35,796 nucleotides of DNA, from NCBI GenBank assembly GCA_017630035.1, contig JAGBWA010000010.1, forward strand, positions 1 through 35,796, read 5' to 3'. Numbering within the stretch: position 1 is the first letter of the stretch; each line of letters starts with the position of its first letter. This DNA comes from Bacteroides sp. Its GTDB lineage: Bacteria; Bacteroidota; Bacteroidia; Bacteroidales; Bacteroidaceae. Shown here in pieces: positions 15,656-23,595 of the stretch. The position numbers and the translations under genes are program-made. The notes beneath the pieces were generated by a model, which did not search any database, was not told where the DNA came from, and saw nothing but the letters and a program-made list of their open reading frames with translations.

Positions 15656-17878
15656 ACGCGTCACTTCCTTAATATTCTTAATCTTCTTCAATTCATTCGT
15701 AAGGCTACGAACGTCTTCTACATCGTGTACATAAAGTTGGATGTTTCCCTCGAAAATACCATCGTTCGACTCAATAGATAGTTTGCGGATGTTTACTTCC
15801 ATTTGGTGGGAAATGACGCGCGTTACCTCGTTTAACAAACCAACACTATCAATACCACGCAAATAGATGTTTACCAAGAACTCTTTTTCTTTGCGGGTTT
15901 CCCATTGAGTAGCAACAATGCGATTGCCATAGCTACTCTTTAAGCGAGCTGCAACAGGACATTGACGCTTGTGTATGGTGAGTTCGCCAGATTCGTCTAT
16001 ATAACCTAATACATCATCACCCGGAATAGGATGGCAACAAGTGGCCATTTTATATTGGGTTATATTCTTTTCTGTAAGTTTTAGAATCTGCTTGGTGTTG
16101 ATTTTCTCTTTAGGCTGTGTTTCGGTTGCTTGTTTTTCGCTTGTTTTGCTCACGAATGGGAAGGACAAGAGTTTTTTCCAACTTGTAGATTGCTTATTTT
16201 TCAATAAGTTCTTCTCGCTTTCGCCTAACGTGATGCGGTGATAGCTGATAGCAGTAAACAACTCTTCGGGCGTGCTCATGCCATGAAGCTTAACGATTTT
16301 CTCAACGTTTTCGTCGTTCATCTTAAAGCCTGCTTTCTCCAAGAACTCTTCCAATAGCTTTTCGCCCTTCTTTTGGTGGTTCTTTTGCTCTTTGCGTAGG
16401 ATAGATGCAATCTTTGCACGTGCCTTAGCTGTAGTGACATACGATTCCCATTCGGGTTGGATGCGTTGTGCTTTCGAAGTTAAAATCTCTACTTGGTCGC
16501 CACTTTGTAGCTTATGGCTCAGGGGGACAAGCTTGTGATTCACCTTTGCGCCAATGCAATGGCTACCAATATCGGTATGTAGTGAAAATGCGAAGTCCAA
16601 TGCCGTACTGTTTTGTGGCATGGTTTTAATCTCGCCTTTTGGCGTGAAAACGAAAATCTCGGATGCAAACAGATTCAGTTTAATTGTATCCAAGAAATCC
16701 ATAGCATCTGGTTGTGGGTCATCAAGAATCTCCTTGATAGTACTTAACCACTTTTCCAATTCGCCTTCGTCTTCGCTACCACCTCCCTCTTTATACTTCC
16801 AGTGGGCGGCAAATCCTTGCTCGGCAACGTCGTTCATGCGCTCGCTACGAATCTGCACCTCAATCCATTGTCCGTTGCTGTTCATTAGTGTAACGTGCAA
16901 TGCTTGATAACCATTTGCTTTGGGATGATTTACCCAGTCGCGCAGTCGGTCGGGATGTGGTTTGTATATCTGAGAAATTGCGACATATATGCTGAAACAA
17001 TCGTTCAGTTCCTCCTCTTTATTACGCGGTTCAAAGATAATTCTGACGGCGAGCAGGTCGTACACTTCCTCGAACGGAACATGTTTCGTTTGCATCTTGT
17101 TCCAAATGGAGTAGATGGACTTTACACGCGCTAAGATGCGATACTTCATTCCCATCTTGTCCAACCGTTCGCGGATAGGTGCGGTGAAATCGGCAAACAC
17201 CTTTTCACGTTCGGAAGCAGTAGCCGATAGTTTCTTTTCTATCTCCTTGTATTTCTCGGGGTGCTCGTATTTGAAACTTAAGTTTTCGAGTTCTGTTTTT
17301 ATTTTATACAATCCTAAACGATTGGCAAGTGGCGCATATATATATAATGTCTCACCGGCAATCTTGTATTGCTTGTTTGGAAGCATTGAACCCAATGTAC
17401 GCATGTTGTGCAGACGGTCGGCAATTTTAATCAAAATCACACGGATGTCGTCGCTCATGGTTAGCAGCAATTTCTTGAAGTTCTCTGCTTGTGCAGAAGC
17501 TCTATCGCCGAAAATACCACCCGAGATTTTAGTCAATCCATCGACAATTTGTGCAATCTTAGGACCGAAGATGTTCTCAATATCTTCAACGGTATAGTCG
17601 GTGTCTTCGACAACATCGTGCAATAAAGCCGAACAGATAGACGTAGAACCCAATCCGATTTCGTTGCAAACAATCTTAGCTACAGCTAGTGGATGCATGA
17701 TATAAGGTTCTCCCGAACGGCGTCTGATACCTTTATGCGCTTGGTTTGCAAAGTTGAAAGCTTTGGTAATGATTTCAACTCGCTTGCGATGTTTGGTTTT
17801 CAGATAGTCGTTAAGCAAACTTTGAAACTCCTGTTCAATCATTGCTTCTTCGTTCATTTCTTTTATGCTGTCGTTCAT
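15644..17878 (-). CDS. rel: RelA/SpoT-type bifunctional (p)ppGpp synthetase/hydrolase (Rel)
   Basis: Controls the stringent response by making and hydrolysing (p)ppGpp. Its 744-aa length is typical. The HD hydrolase domain includes MHPLAVAKIV and LLHDVVEDTDYT, so the HDxxED motif is intact. The synthetase domain includes RVKSIYSIWNKM and VYDLLAVRIIF. A TGS domain (about 400-460; FVFTPKGEIKTMPQNSTALDFA) and a C-terminal ACT domain (about 670-744) follow. Intact HD and synthetase motifs suggest both activities. It is the last gene of the parA operon, 14 bp after the transglycosylase gene. The final residues RIEN end in a heptamer repeat tract. Confidence 0.96.
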   Translation of the reverse strand: MNDSIKEMNEEAMIEQEFQSLLNDYLKTKHRKRVEIITKAFNFANQAHKGIRRRSGEPYIMHPLAVAKIVCNEIGLGSTSICSALLHDVVEDTDYTVEDIENIFGPKIAQIVDGLTKISGGIFGDRASAQAENFKKLLLTMSDDIRVILIKIADRLHNMRTLGSMLPNKQYKIAGETLYIYAPLANRLGLYKIKTELENLSFKYEHPEKYKEIEKKLSATASEREKVFADFTAPIRERLDKMGMKYRILARVKSIYSIWNKMQTKHVPFEEVYDLLAVRIIFEPRNKEEELNDCFSIYVAISQIYKPHPDRLRDWVNHPKANGYQALHVTLMNSNGQWIEVQIRSERMNDVAEQGFAAHWKYKEGGGSEDEGELEKWLSTIKEILDDPQPDAMDFLDTIKLNLFASEIFVFTPKGEIKTMPQNSTALDFAFSLHTDIGSHCIGAKVNHKLVPLSHKLQSGDQVEILTSKAQRIQPEWESYVTTAKARAKIASILRKEQKNHQKKGEKLLEEFLEKAGFKMNDENVEKIVKLHGMSTPEELFTAISYHRITLGESEKNLLKNKQSTSWKKLLSFPFVSKTSEKQATETQPKEKINTKQILKLTEKNITQYKMATCCHPIPGDDVLGYIDESGELTIHKRQCPVAARLKSSYGNRIVATQWETRKEKEFLVNIYLRGIDSVGLLNEVTRVISHQMEVNIRKLSIESNDGIFEGNIQLYVHDVEDVRSLTNELKKIKNIKEVTRIEN

Positions 17879-17892
17879 AAGAGGCTCACGTT

Positions 17893-19116
17893 TTATTTGT
17901 AAATCTTCAATTTCTTACCAGCTCTGATGCGATTGCTCGATAGGCCGTTCCAATCTTTTAGTTGCGATACTTTTACTCCATATCTTTGGGCGATTGTCGA
18001 AAGCGTTTCTCCACTACGTATAGTATGGTAACTTAAAGTTCCTTTACCTACCGTTGGCGTAATCTTATTGCTTACGGCTACAGTTTTGCGATTTTTGAAT
18101 AGCTCCGCAGCACGGTGATTATAGATAGTATCTTGATTGTCTATGAATGTAGCGATTTTTGTTTGGGGTAGTCGCAAGGTGTATGGCTTGGTATTGCCAG
18201 GAATAATGTTTCGCTTGTATTGTGGATTCAAACTTTTTAGTTCGTCTATGGTAATGTCGCACACATCGGCCACTTGTTGTAAATGAAGTTCTCGGCTGAT
18301 TTGTAGCGTGTCTGTAGGCGGAATGATTTCTGTATTCATCGGGCAGATGTTGTGATGACAATAGTAGGTCATAATGTAGTTTGCTGCGATGAAGGCAGGA
18401 ACATATCCGCGTGTTTCGCGTGGAAGGTAGTTGTAGATGCTCCAATAGTCGGTTGCTCCTCCTGCTCGGCGAATAGCTTTGTTCACATTGCCTGGGCCAC
18501 AATTATAAGCTGCGATAACCAAATGCCAATCTTGATAAATATCGTACATTTCTCTTAAATATCGTGCAGCAGCCCATGTAGCTTTTATCGGGTCGAGGCG
18601 GTCATCTACCAGACTATTGCTTTCTAATCCGTAGAGTCGTCCAGTCTTTAGCATGAATTGCCATAATCCTAATGCTCCGGCGCGTGAACGTGCAGTTGGT
18701 TTCAAAGCCGATTCAATGATGGGGAGATATTTCAACTCGAGCGGAAGGTCGTAAGCATCGAGCGCCTCTTCGAATAGAGGCATGTAGAAATTGTTGGCGG
18801 CCAACATTACAGATACTTGATTGCGTAACTTTACGGCATAGCGGTCGATATATTCACGCACTATGGCATTGTAAGGCATCTCCATAATCGTTGGCATGCG
18901 TTGCAATCTATCGATATAAATAGAGTCACTGAATTGGGGGATAACTGCCGAATTTGTACAATCCGTGTCGTATATTAAGTTGGTCCTTGTCTTCCATTCA
19001 TTCAGTAGACTATCGATAGGCATAGTCATTCCTAATGGCATCTCTTCACTTTCTTGAGCACTGATAGGAAGATTGCAACATAGTATAATGGTGAGTAGGG
19101 CGATTAGTTTGTTCAT
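17893..19116 (-). CDS. Membrane-bound lytic transglycosylase, MltD-like, with LysM
   Basis: Cleaves peptidoglycan in the periplasm, leaving 1,6-anhydro-MurNAc ends. The 407-aa protein has a signal peptide (1-20, ending PISAQ). The SLT domain is at about 105-250, with the catalytic Glu in LKYLPIIESALKP, then SRAGALGLWQFM and VIAAYNCGPGNVNKAI. A degenerate LysM (about 280-320, VADVCDITIDELKSLNPQY) and a clear C-terminal LysM (about 360-405, IRSGETLSTIAQRYGVKV) should bind glycan. It lies between DUF5683 and rel in the parA operon, as in other Bacteroidales. Confidence 0.95.
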   Translation of the reverse strand: MNKLIALLTIILCCNLPISAQESEEMPLGMTMPIDSLLNEWKTRTNLIYDTDCTNSAVIPQFSDSIYIDRLQRMPTIMEMPYNAIVREYIDRYAVKLRNQVSVMLAANNFYMPLFEEALDAYDLPLELKYLPIIESALKPTARSRAGALGLWQFMLKTGRLYGLESNSLVDDRLDPIKATWAAARYLREMYDIYQDWHLVIAAYNCGPGNVNKAIRRAGGATDYWSIYNYLPRETRGYVPAFIAANYIMTYYCHHNICPMNTEIIPPTDTLQISRELHLQQVADVCDITIDELKSLNPQYKRNIIPGNTKPYTLRLPQTKIATFIDNQDTIYNHRAAELFKNRKTVAVSNKITPTVGKGTLSYHTIRSGETLSTIAQRYGVKVSQLKDWNGLSSNRIRAGKKLKIYK

Positions 19117-19135
19117 ATTGGTTTTTCCTTAGGTA

Positions 19136-19939
19136 TTAAAAACAGAAGCTACATTGCACTCCAACATTTCGCTTTGATAGGGATGGCGCCGATGTGTTGA
19201 TAACAGCTGGTTCGATGCGCATACTCAAGTCCGGACCGATATCAAAATTAGACAATTCAGCATCGACGTATGCATCTACAACGGAGATGAGATAAACGCC
19301 GATAAATGCAAAGATGCTTAAGTCGCGATAGCGACGGTAGGTGTCCTTGCGCTTGCGAATCATTTCGGTCAGTTGCGTTTTGGATACACGATTCAAGTAT
19401 CCGGCAGGAATCAGGTCGGTGATGGAGGTTGCATCCCATCGGTTGTTTACTGCATCTTTATAGGCATTAGAGTAGTCGCGATACATATTTCCATTCCATG
19501 TAAGCGCGTACGCACAACCTGCAAATCCACCATAAATGATGGGTAGTTTCCAATATTTTTTGTTGTATATTTGTCCGCCACCGGGAATAATCAAAGCCAA
19601 CCATGTAGCTTTTGTTGGATCTGGTTTCCAAACAACTGGGTTGATGGCTTTTTGCAAACTATCGTTTGGAATAGACTCTACCTCGATGCTGGGTGGTGTA
19701 GTCATTTCCATTAGCTTGCGTTTGTTTTCGGCAGCAATGCTATCTGTTGCGAGTGTTGAGTGCTGAGTGTTGAGTGCTGTTGCAATAGTGTCTTGCTTGA
19801 TGCTGTCTTGTACCAACAGGTTCATGCGTTTTGCTTCCGCTCGCGAACGTTCTTGGCTATACGCGTCGGTAGTGAATCCTTGCATCAAGGTTATTATCAG
19901 CAATAGGAATAATCTGTATATGTATTGTTTATTGCTCAT
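19136..19939 (-). CDS. DUF5683 domain-containing exported protein
   Basis: A 267-aa protein with an N-terminal signal peptide (about 1-28, ending DAYSQ) and a Ser/Thr-rich linker. The DUF5683 core starts at about 105 (WKPDPTKATWLALIIPGGGQIYNKKYWKLP), with hydrophobic stretches IYGGFAGCAYALTW and LSIFAFIGVYLISVVDAY. It is probably associated with the inner or outer membrane, with function unknown. It is encoded 4 bp after parB and 19 bp before the transglycosylase. The linker region (..TALNTQHSTLAT..) is encoded by four GAGTNNT heptamers at 19751-19778, an in-frame repeat expansion. Confidence 0.9.
   Translation of the reverse strand: MSNKQYIYRLFLLLIITLMQGFTTDAYSQERSRAEAKRMNLLVQDSIKQDTIATALNTQHSTLATDSIAAENKRKLMEMTTPPSIEVESIPNDSLQKAINPVVWKPDPTKATWLALIIPGGGQIYNKKYWKLPIIYGGFAGCAYALTWNGNMYRDYSNAYKDAVNNRWDATSITDLIPAGYLNRVSKTQLTEMIRKRKDTYRRYRDLSIFAFIGVYLISVVDAYVDAELSNFDIGPDLSMRIEPAVINTSAPSLSKRNVGVQCSFCF
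19751..19778. repeat. In-gene heptamer tract (GAGTGTT/GAGTGCT x4)
   Basis: GAGTGTT, GAGTGCT, GAGTGTT and GAGTGCT run in tandem for 28 bp inside the DUF5683 gene, encoding part of its disordered linker. A total of 28 bp is not a multiple of 3, so gain or loss of single units would shift the frame, whereas three units would not. Confidence 0.8.
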
Positions 19940-19943
19940 TTAC

Positions 19944-20813
19944 TTACTTCATTGAATCAAATATGCCAATGATTCGTTCCAATTCTTCTTCGTTATTAAA
20001 GGGGATGCTTATCTTTCCCTTACCGTTTTCGCTACAAGTGAATTGTACTTTTGTTCCGAAGAATTGTGTTAACTGTTTTTTTAATAGGTTATACTCTTTC
20101 GATGATTTCTTTACTTTTTGCGTAGTCTGTTCTTGTGGTTTTCCGCCTTCGGCATATTGCTTCACCAGTTCCTCTACTTTTCTCACGGAATAACCATGCT
20201 CAACAATTTCGTCGAACAATTTAACTTGTAGTTTTGGATCGTCCAGCGTCAATAAGGTGCGTGCATGTCCCATATCAATTTGCTTCTTTTGCAAAGCCAT
20301 TTGTATAGGTGCCGGTAGCTTTAATAAGCGCAAGTAGTTGGCAATTGTTGTACGCTTTTTACCTACTCGTTCGCTCAAACGTTCTTGTGTCAAGTTGTAT
20401 TCTTCCAGCAGATGTTGATAAGCAAGCGCTATTTCCACTGCATTCAAATCTTCGCGTTGGATGTTTTCAATCAACGCCATCTCCATTACATTCTCATCAT
20501 CTGCTGTGCGGATGTATGCTGGAATAGTGTTGAGTTTCGCTAATTGTGATGCACGGAAACGTCGTTCTCCAGCAATGATTTGATATTCATTGTCAGAGAT
20601 CTTGCGCAAAGTAATAGGTTGAATAATACCTATTTCAGCTATCGAGTCGGCCAATTCTTGTAAGGCCACTGTATCGAATTCACGTCTTGGTTGGTTAGGA
20701 TTGGCAACAATCTTGCTCAACTCTATTTCGTTGATTGATGACGAACCCTCTGTTTGAATTTCGTCCATCGCCAACAAAGCATTCAATCCTCGTCCTAATG
20801 CGTTTCTTTTCAT
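19944..20813 (-). CDS. parB: Chromosome partitioning protein ParB
   Basis: A CTP-dependent clamp that binds parS and spreads around the origin to drive segregation with ParA. Its 289-aa length is normal. The N-terminus MKRNALGRGLNALL is the ParA-interacting peptide. The ParB N-domain includes IVANPNQPRREFD, with the CTPase motifs GERRFRASQLA and ENIQREDLNAVEIA. A helix-turn-helix (LSERVGKKRTTIANYLRLL) and a C-terminal dimerisation domain (LTQFFGTKVQFT...) complete it. It lies 3 bp after parA. No parS consensus is seen in the window. Confidence 0.97.
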   Translation of the reverse strand: MKRNALGRGLNALLAMDEIQTEGSSSINEIELSKIVANPNQPRREFDTVALQELADSIAEIGIIQPITLRKISDNEYQIIAGERRFRASQLAKLNTIPAYIRTADDENVMEMALIENIQREDLNAVEIALAYQHLLEEYNLTQERLSERVGKKRTTIANYLRLLKLPAPIQMALQKKQIDMGHARTLLTLDDPKLQVKLFDEIVEHGYSVRKVEELVKQYAEGGKPQEQTTQKVKKSSKEYNLLKKQLTQFFGTKVQFTCSENGKGKISIPFNNEEELERIIGIFDSMK

Positions 20814-20816
20814 AAA

Positions 20817-21581
20817 TTATGCATTACGGTTTATTAATTCTTTGGCAAGTGCCATGTGGTTACGTGCTCCGTTCGAGTCGGCATCGTACAATATTGCGGG
20901 TAATCCATGACTTGGCGCTTCGCTCAGTTTTACGTTGCGTTGAATCACGGTGTTGAATACCAACTCTTGGAAGTGTCTTTTCACCTCATCGTATATTTGA
21001 TTTGCTTGTCGTAAGCGTGCATCGAACATCGTCAGCAAGAATCCTTCAATCTCCAATCCTGGATTCAGTTTGCTCTTGATTATCTTTATGGTGTTCAGCA
21101 ATTTGCTGATACCTTCCAATGCAAAGTATTCAGCTTGCACGGGTATGATTACACTGTCGGCTGCAGTCAGCGCATTTACGGTAATCAATCCTAACGATGG
21201 CGAACAGTCTATTAAGATGTAGTCAAACTCATCGCGTAATCCTGAAAGAACCTCCTTCATAATCTTTTCGCGTCCTTTCAAGTTTAGCATCTCTATCTCT
21301 GCGCCAACAAGATTTATGTGGCTTGGTATCACTTTTAGTGTGTCCAATTCTGTGTCTTGCAATGCCAGTTTAGGTTCGCATTTATCTATCAGACATTCGT
21401 ATATCGTGTGCTCTGCTTGCTTAATGTCTATACCCAATCCGCTCGATGCATTTGCTTGCGGATCGGCATCTACCAATAGCACACGCTTCTCCAACGTGGC
21501 CAACGATGCGGCCAAGTTTATGGAGGTTGTTGTTTTTCCTACGCCTCCTTTTTGATTCGCTAAAGCAATAATTTTTCCCAT
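20817..21581 (-). CDS. parA: Chromosome partitioning ATPase ParA (Soj)
   Basis: A Walker-type ATPase that binds DNA nonspecifically as an ATP dimer and moves ParB-parS complexes. The 254-aa length with no N-terminal HTH marks it as the chromosomal Soj type. The deviant Walker A KGGVGKTTTSINLA is at about 10-23 with the signature lysine K10. Walker A' is VLLVDADPQANASSGLG and Walker B is YILIDCSPSLGLIT. It is the first gene of a five-gene operon (parA, parB, DUF5683, transglycosylase, rel) with gaps of 3-19 bp. Confidence 0.97.
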   Translation of the reverse strand: MGKIIALANQKGGVGKTTTSINLAASLATLEKRVLLVDADPQANASSGLGIDIKQAEHTIYECLIDKCEPKLALQDTELDTLKVIPSHINLVGAEIEMLNLKGREKIMKEVLSGLRDEFDYILIDCSPSLGLITVNALTAADSVIIPVQAEYFALEGISKLLNTIKIIKSKLNPGLEIEGFLLTMFDARLRQANQIYDEVKRHFQELVFNTVIQRNVKLSEAPSHGLPAILYDADSNGARNHMALAKELINRNA

Positions 21582-21669
21582 ACGTCAGTAAGTTAATTCT
21601 CCGGCGAAGTAAACAAATATCTTTTATTTTAGCTTGCGAAATAGGGCGAAGTTTAGCAAATCGGTGGAA

Positions 21670-21728
21670 AAGTTATCGGTTTTGTTAATAACTTCAGTCG
21701 CTATTTCCTTAATTAAGGGGCAAATATA
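21670..21728 (-). promoter_or_regulatory. Possible parA promoter/operator region
   Basis: On the minus strand, TAtaTTTG (21721-21728) gives a -7 box without a clear -33 box. The perfect 12-bp palindrome CCTTAATTAAGG (21707-21718) lies right at the predicted start site. An inverted repeat AAGTTAT...ATAACTT (21670-21694) follows in the leader. The 175-bp gap between the DUF4435 and parA genes holds no ORF of note. Confidence 0.35.
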
Positions 21729-21756
21729 CATAAATCTCTTAAAATAGAGAGCTTGT

Positions 21757-22755
21757 TTAATGTTTCTTTAATAAAGCTTCAATATCTTTTTGAATTTGTT
21801 GATAATGGGGTAGCTTTTTAAAGTCATCGTTCTTTTTCAGCATTAGCTTTATGTTTGCCAAACTATTCTCGTAGCAACTCAATTCGTTTTGCAATTGTTG
21901 CTGATGCACAGATAGCTGTTTTATTTGCCTTTCTCTTTCTCTTCGTAAGTTTGTGCAAACAGGCGTGATAAGTTTTAAAACGATATTTTCAAAGATGTGA
22001 TGCCCTTGCATGTAGAGGTAGGTAGTATCTGGGTTTAATCCTAATGGTTCTAACTCTTTACCCAATGCATCCACCTCGTCCATTTGCTTGTAGTATCGTC
22101 TTTGGAATTTGGATATCTTGTTTTTAACTCGTCGTTCAATGCTTTGAAGTGTTGGCAATGGATTGTATATATCTATTTCGTGAATAGATGTACAATCCGC
22201 CAAATGCTGAATAGGAAATAATTCGGCTTGTCCATTCTTTATAAACCAAATATGCCAAAGGAAAAGCGGATAGGTGATTCGTGAAAAATCGCGCATGAAT
22301 GCCGGAAAATCAAGAATTTGTCGGTCGTTCAACGTTGCTTGCACACACACTTCGTGTAACGATTCGGCATAGCATTGAAAGTTTTCAATGGCGTATGTAT
22401 AGGTTTGCAATACAAACGGATTGTTGTTTATTTGCCTAGATTGCTTGGTGGTTTGTTGCAGCAAATAGTCGTAATCGCTATCCACGCATGCAATCAAATT
22501 CTCGCCCAATCCTTTATTGCTTAAAGCATTCATTAGCACCATCTTTTTCCCCTTTGTCAGTGAGCGGTTCGATGGTAGCATTATCTGGAAGTATCGCTCT
22601 TCGTTTTCGTGTTCGAATAGCAATGTTCGCCAAAACGCGATGTCATCGTAGCTTTCCACGTAAGCTATGATGCGTCGTCGATGCTTCTTTGGCGATAGCT
22701 TGTCAGCTGCTCCCAAATAAGCCGATGTGAGATTGTGTTTCAGCGATTTACTCAT
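21757..22755 (-). CDS. DUF4435 (TOPRIM-like) protein, PARIS AriB-like
   Basis: A 332-aa cytoplasmic protein. The N-terminal TOPRIM-like region has the acidic motif IIAYVESYDDIAFW (E34) and, after a beta-alpha unit, LIACVDSDYDYLL (D92, D94, D96), which would bind Mg2+ for phosphodiester cleavage. The TYTYAIENFQCYAESL segment matches the IEN(F/Y) signature of DUF4435. A long C-terminal coiled coil (about 265-330, ERERQIKQLSVHQQQLQNEL) follows. The start overlaps the end of the ATPase gene by 8 bp, so the two are cotranslated. DUF4435 is the AriB effector in PARIS, a nuclease that cuts tRNA. The same role here is inference. Confidence 0.82.
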   Translation of the reverse strand: MSKSLKHNLTSAYLGAADKLSPKKHRRRIIAYVESYDDIAFWRTLLFEHENEERYFQIMLPSNRSLTKGKKMVLMNALSNKGLGENLIACVDSDYDYLLQQTTKQSRQINNNPFVLQTYTYAIENFQCYAESLHEVCVQATLNDRQILDFPAFMRDFSRITYPLFLWHIWFIKNGQAELFPIQHLADCTSIHEIDIYNPLPTLQSIERRVKNKISKFQRRYYKQMDEVDALGKELEPLGLNPDTTYLYMQGHHIFENIVLKLITPVCTNLRRERERQIKQLSVHQQQLQNELSCYENSLANIKLMLKKNDDFKKLPHYQQIQKDIEALLKKH

Positions 22756-23578
22756 GGTCGATGCTGCTTGTAATTTCGCTTATCTCGGTTACATCTTCCA
22801 TCCAACCTTCCATAATCATAGCTGGCGAGTGGGTGGTAAGAATCAGTTGCATATCAGGATTAAGGTTGCGTATCATGGCAATCAGTTTTTGTTGCCATTC
22901 AATGTGTAGTGATGCTTCTGGTTCGTCCATGAATAGAACGCTTCGTTCGCCATTGCGCACCAAAGCTGTGAGTAAGATAACGAGCATCTGTTTTTCGCCC
23001 GACGATAGTTTGTATGGCGATAGCTTTTCGTCGTCTTGATAGAAGAATATCTCGTTACTTTTTCGGTCTATTTTCTTGTGTGTATAAGCAAATAACTCGT
23101 CCATCATATCTTGAAACTTGCGTTTGGGGATGGATAAACTTGCTGCTTTTTCGCGTTGCTCTTCATCGCCATTCAACATGTCAATCATTTGATTGCCAAT
23201 GTTTACTTGATAATCCAAGTATCGGCGTTGAAGCAAGTATAGTTGCCAATCCAATTCCGATTTTACGTTTGGATCGGCCATTCGTGCGGTGAAATCACCC
23301 ATTACCAATGGGCGGTCGTAGCTGCGAATTACATCGAACGGAATATAGGTAGCTTCCGGATTGTCGAAAATTACTTTTACTCCCTGTTTTTCATCGCTTT
23401 TCACCTTTCCTGAAGTCTGCTCAAGGTAGTTTACCGAGCGGTTAAGAATCGTACTTTTACCGCCACCGTTTATACCAGAAAGAATATTTACGTCGGGTTC
23501 CAGATTCCATACTATGTTGTAGCGTTGCCACAATCCATGAATTTCAATGCGTTTGATGTAATTAGCTGGTATTTCCAT
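22748..23578 (-). CDS. ABC/SMC-type AAA ATPase, PARIS AriA-like, compact
   Basis: A 276-aa cytoplasmic ATPase. Walker A GINGGGKS is at 35-42, the ABC signature LSSGEKQ at 191-197, Walker B VLFMDEPEAS at about 214-223, and the switch histidine in LTTHSP at H250. The insert between Walker A and the signature (about 100-185) is helical and charged. These are the AAA_15/AAA_21 features seen in OLD, AriA and Gabija-like ATPases. It is shorter than the AriA proteins I know of, so it may be a compact relative. It is encoded 17 bp after meaB and overlaps the DUF4435 gene, with no mobile genes nearby. Confidence 0.85.
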   Translation of the reverse strand: MEIPANYIKRIEIHGLWQRYNIVWNLEPDVNILSGINGGGKSTILNRSVNYLEQTSGKVKSDEKQGVKVIFDNPEATYIPFDVIRSYDRPLVMGDFTARMADPNVKSELDWQLYLLQRRYLDYQVNIGNQMIDMLNGDEEQREKAASLSIPKRKFQDMMDELFAYTHKKIDRKSNEIFFYQDDEKLSPYKLSSGEKQMLVILLTALVRNGERSVLFMDEPEASLHIEWQQKLIAMIRNLNPDMQLILTTHSPAMIMEGWMEDVTEISEITSSIDHE

Positions 23579-23595
23579 GGTAATAGTCTATTATG

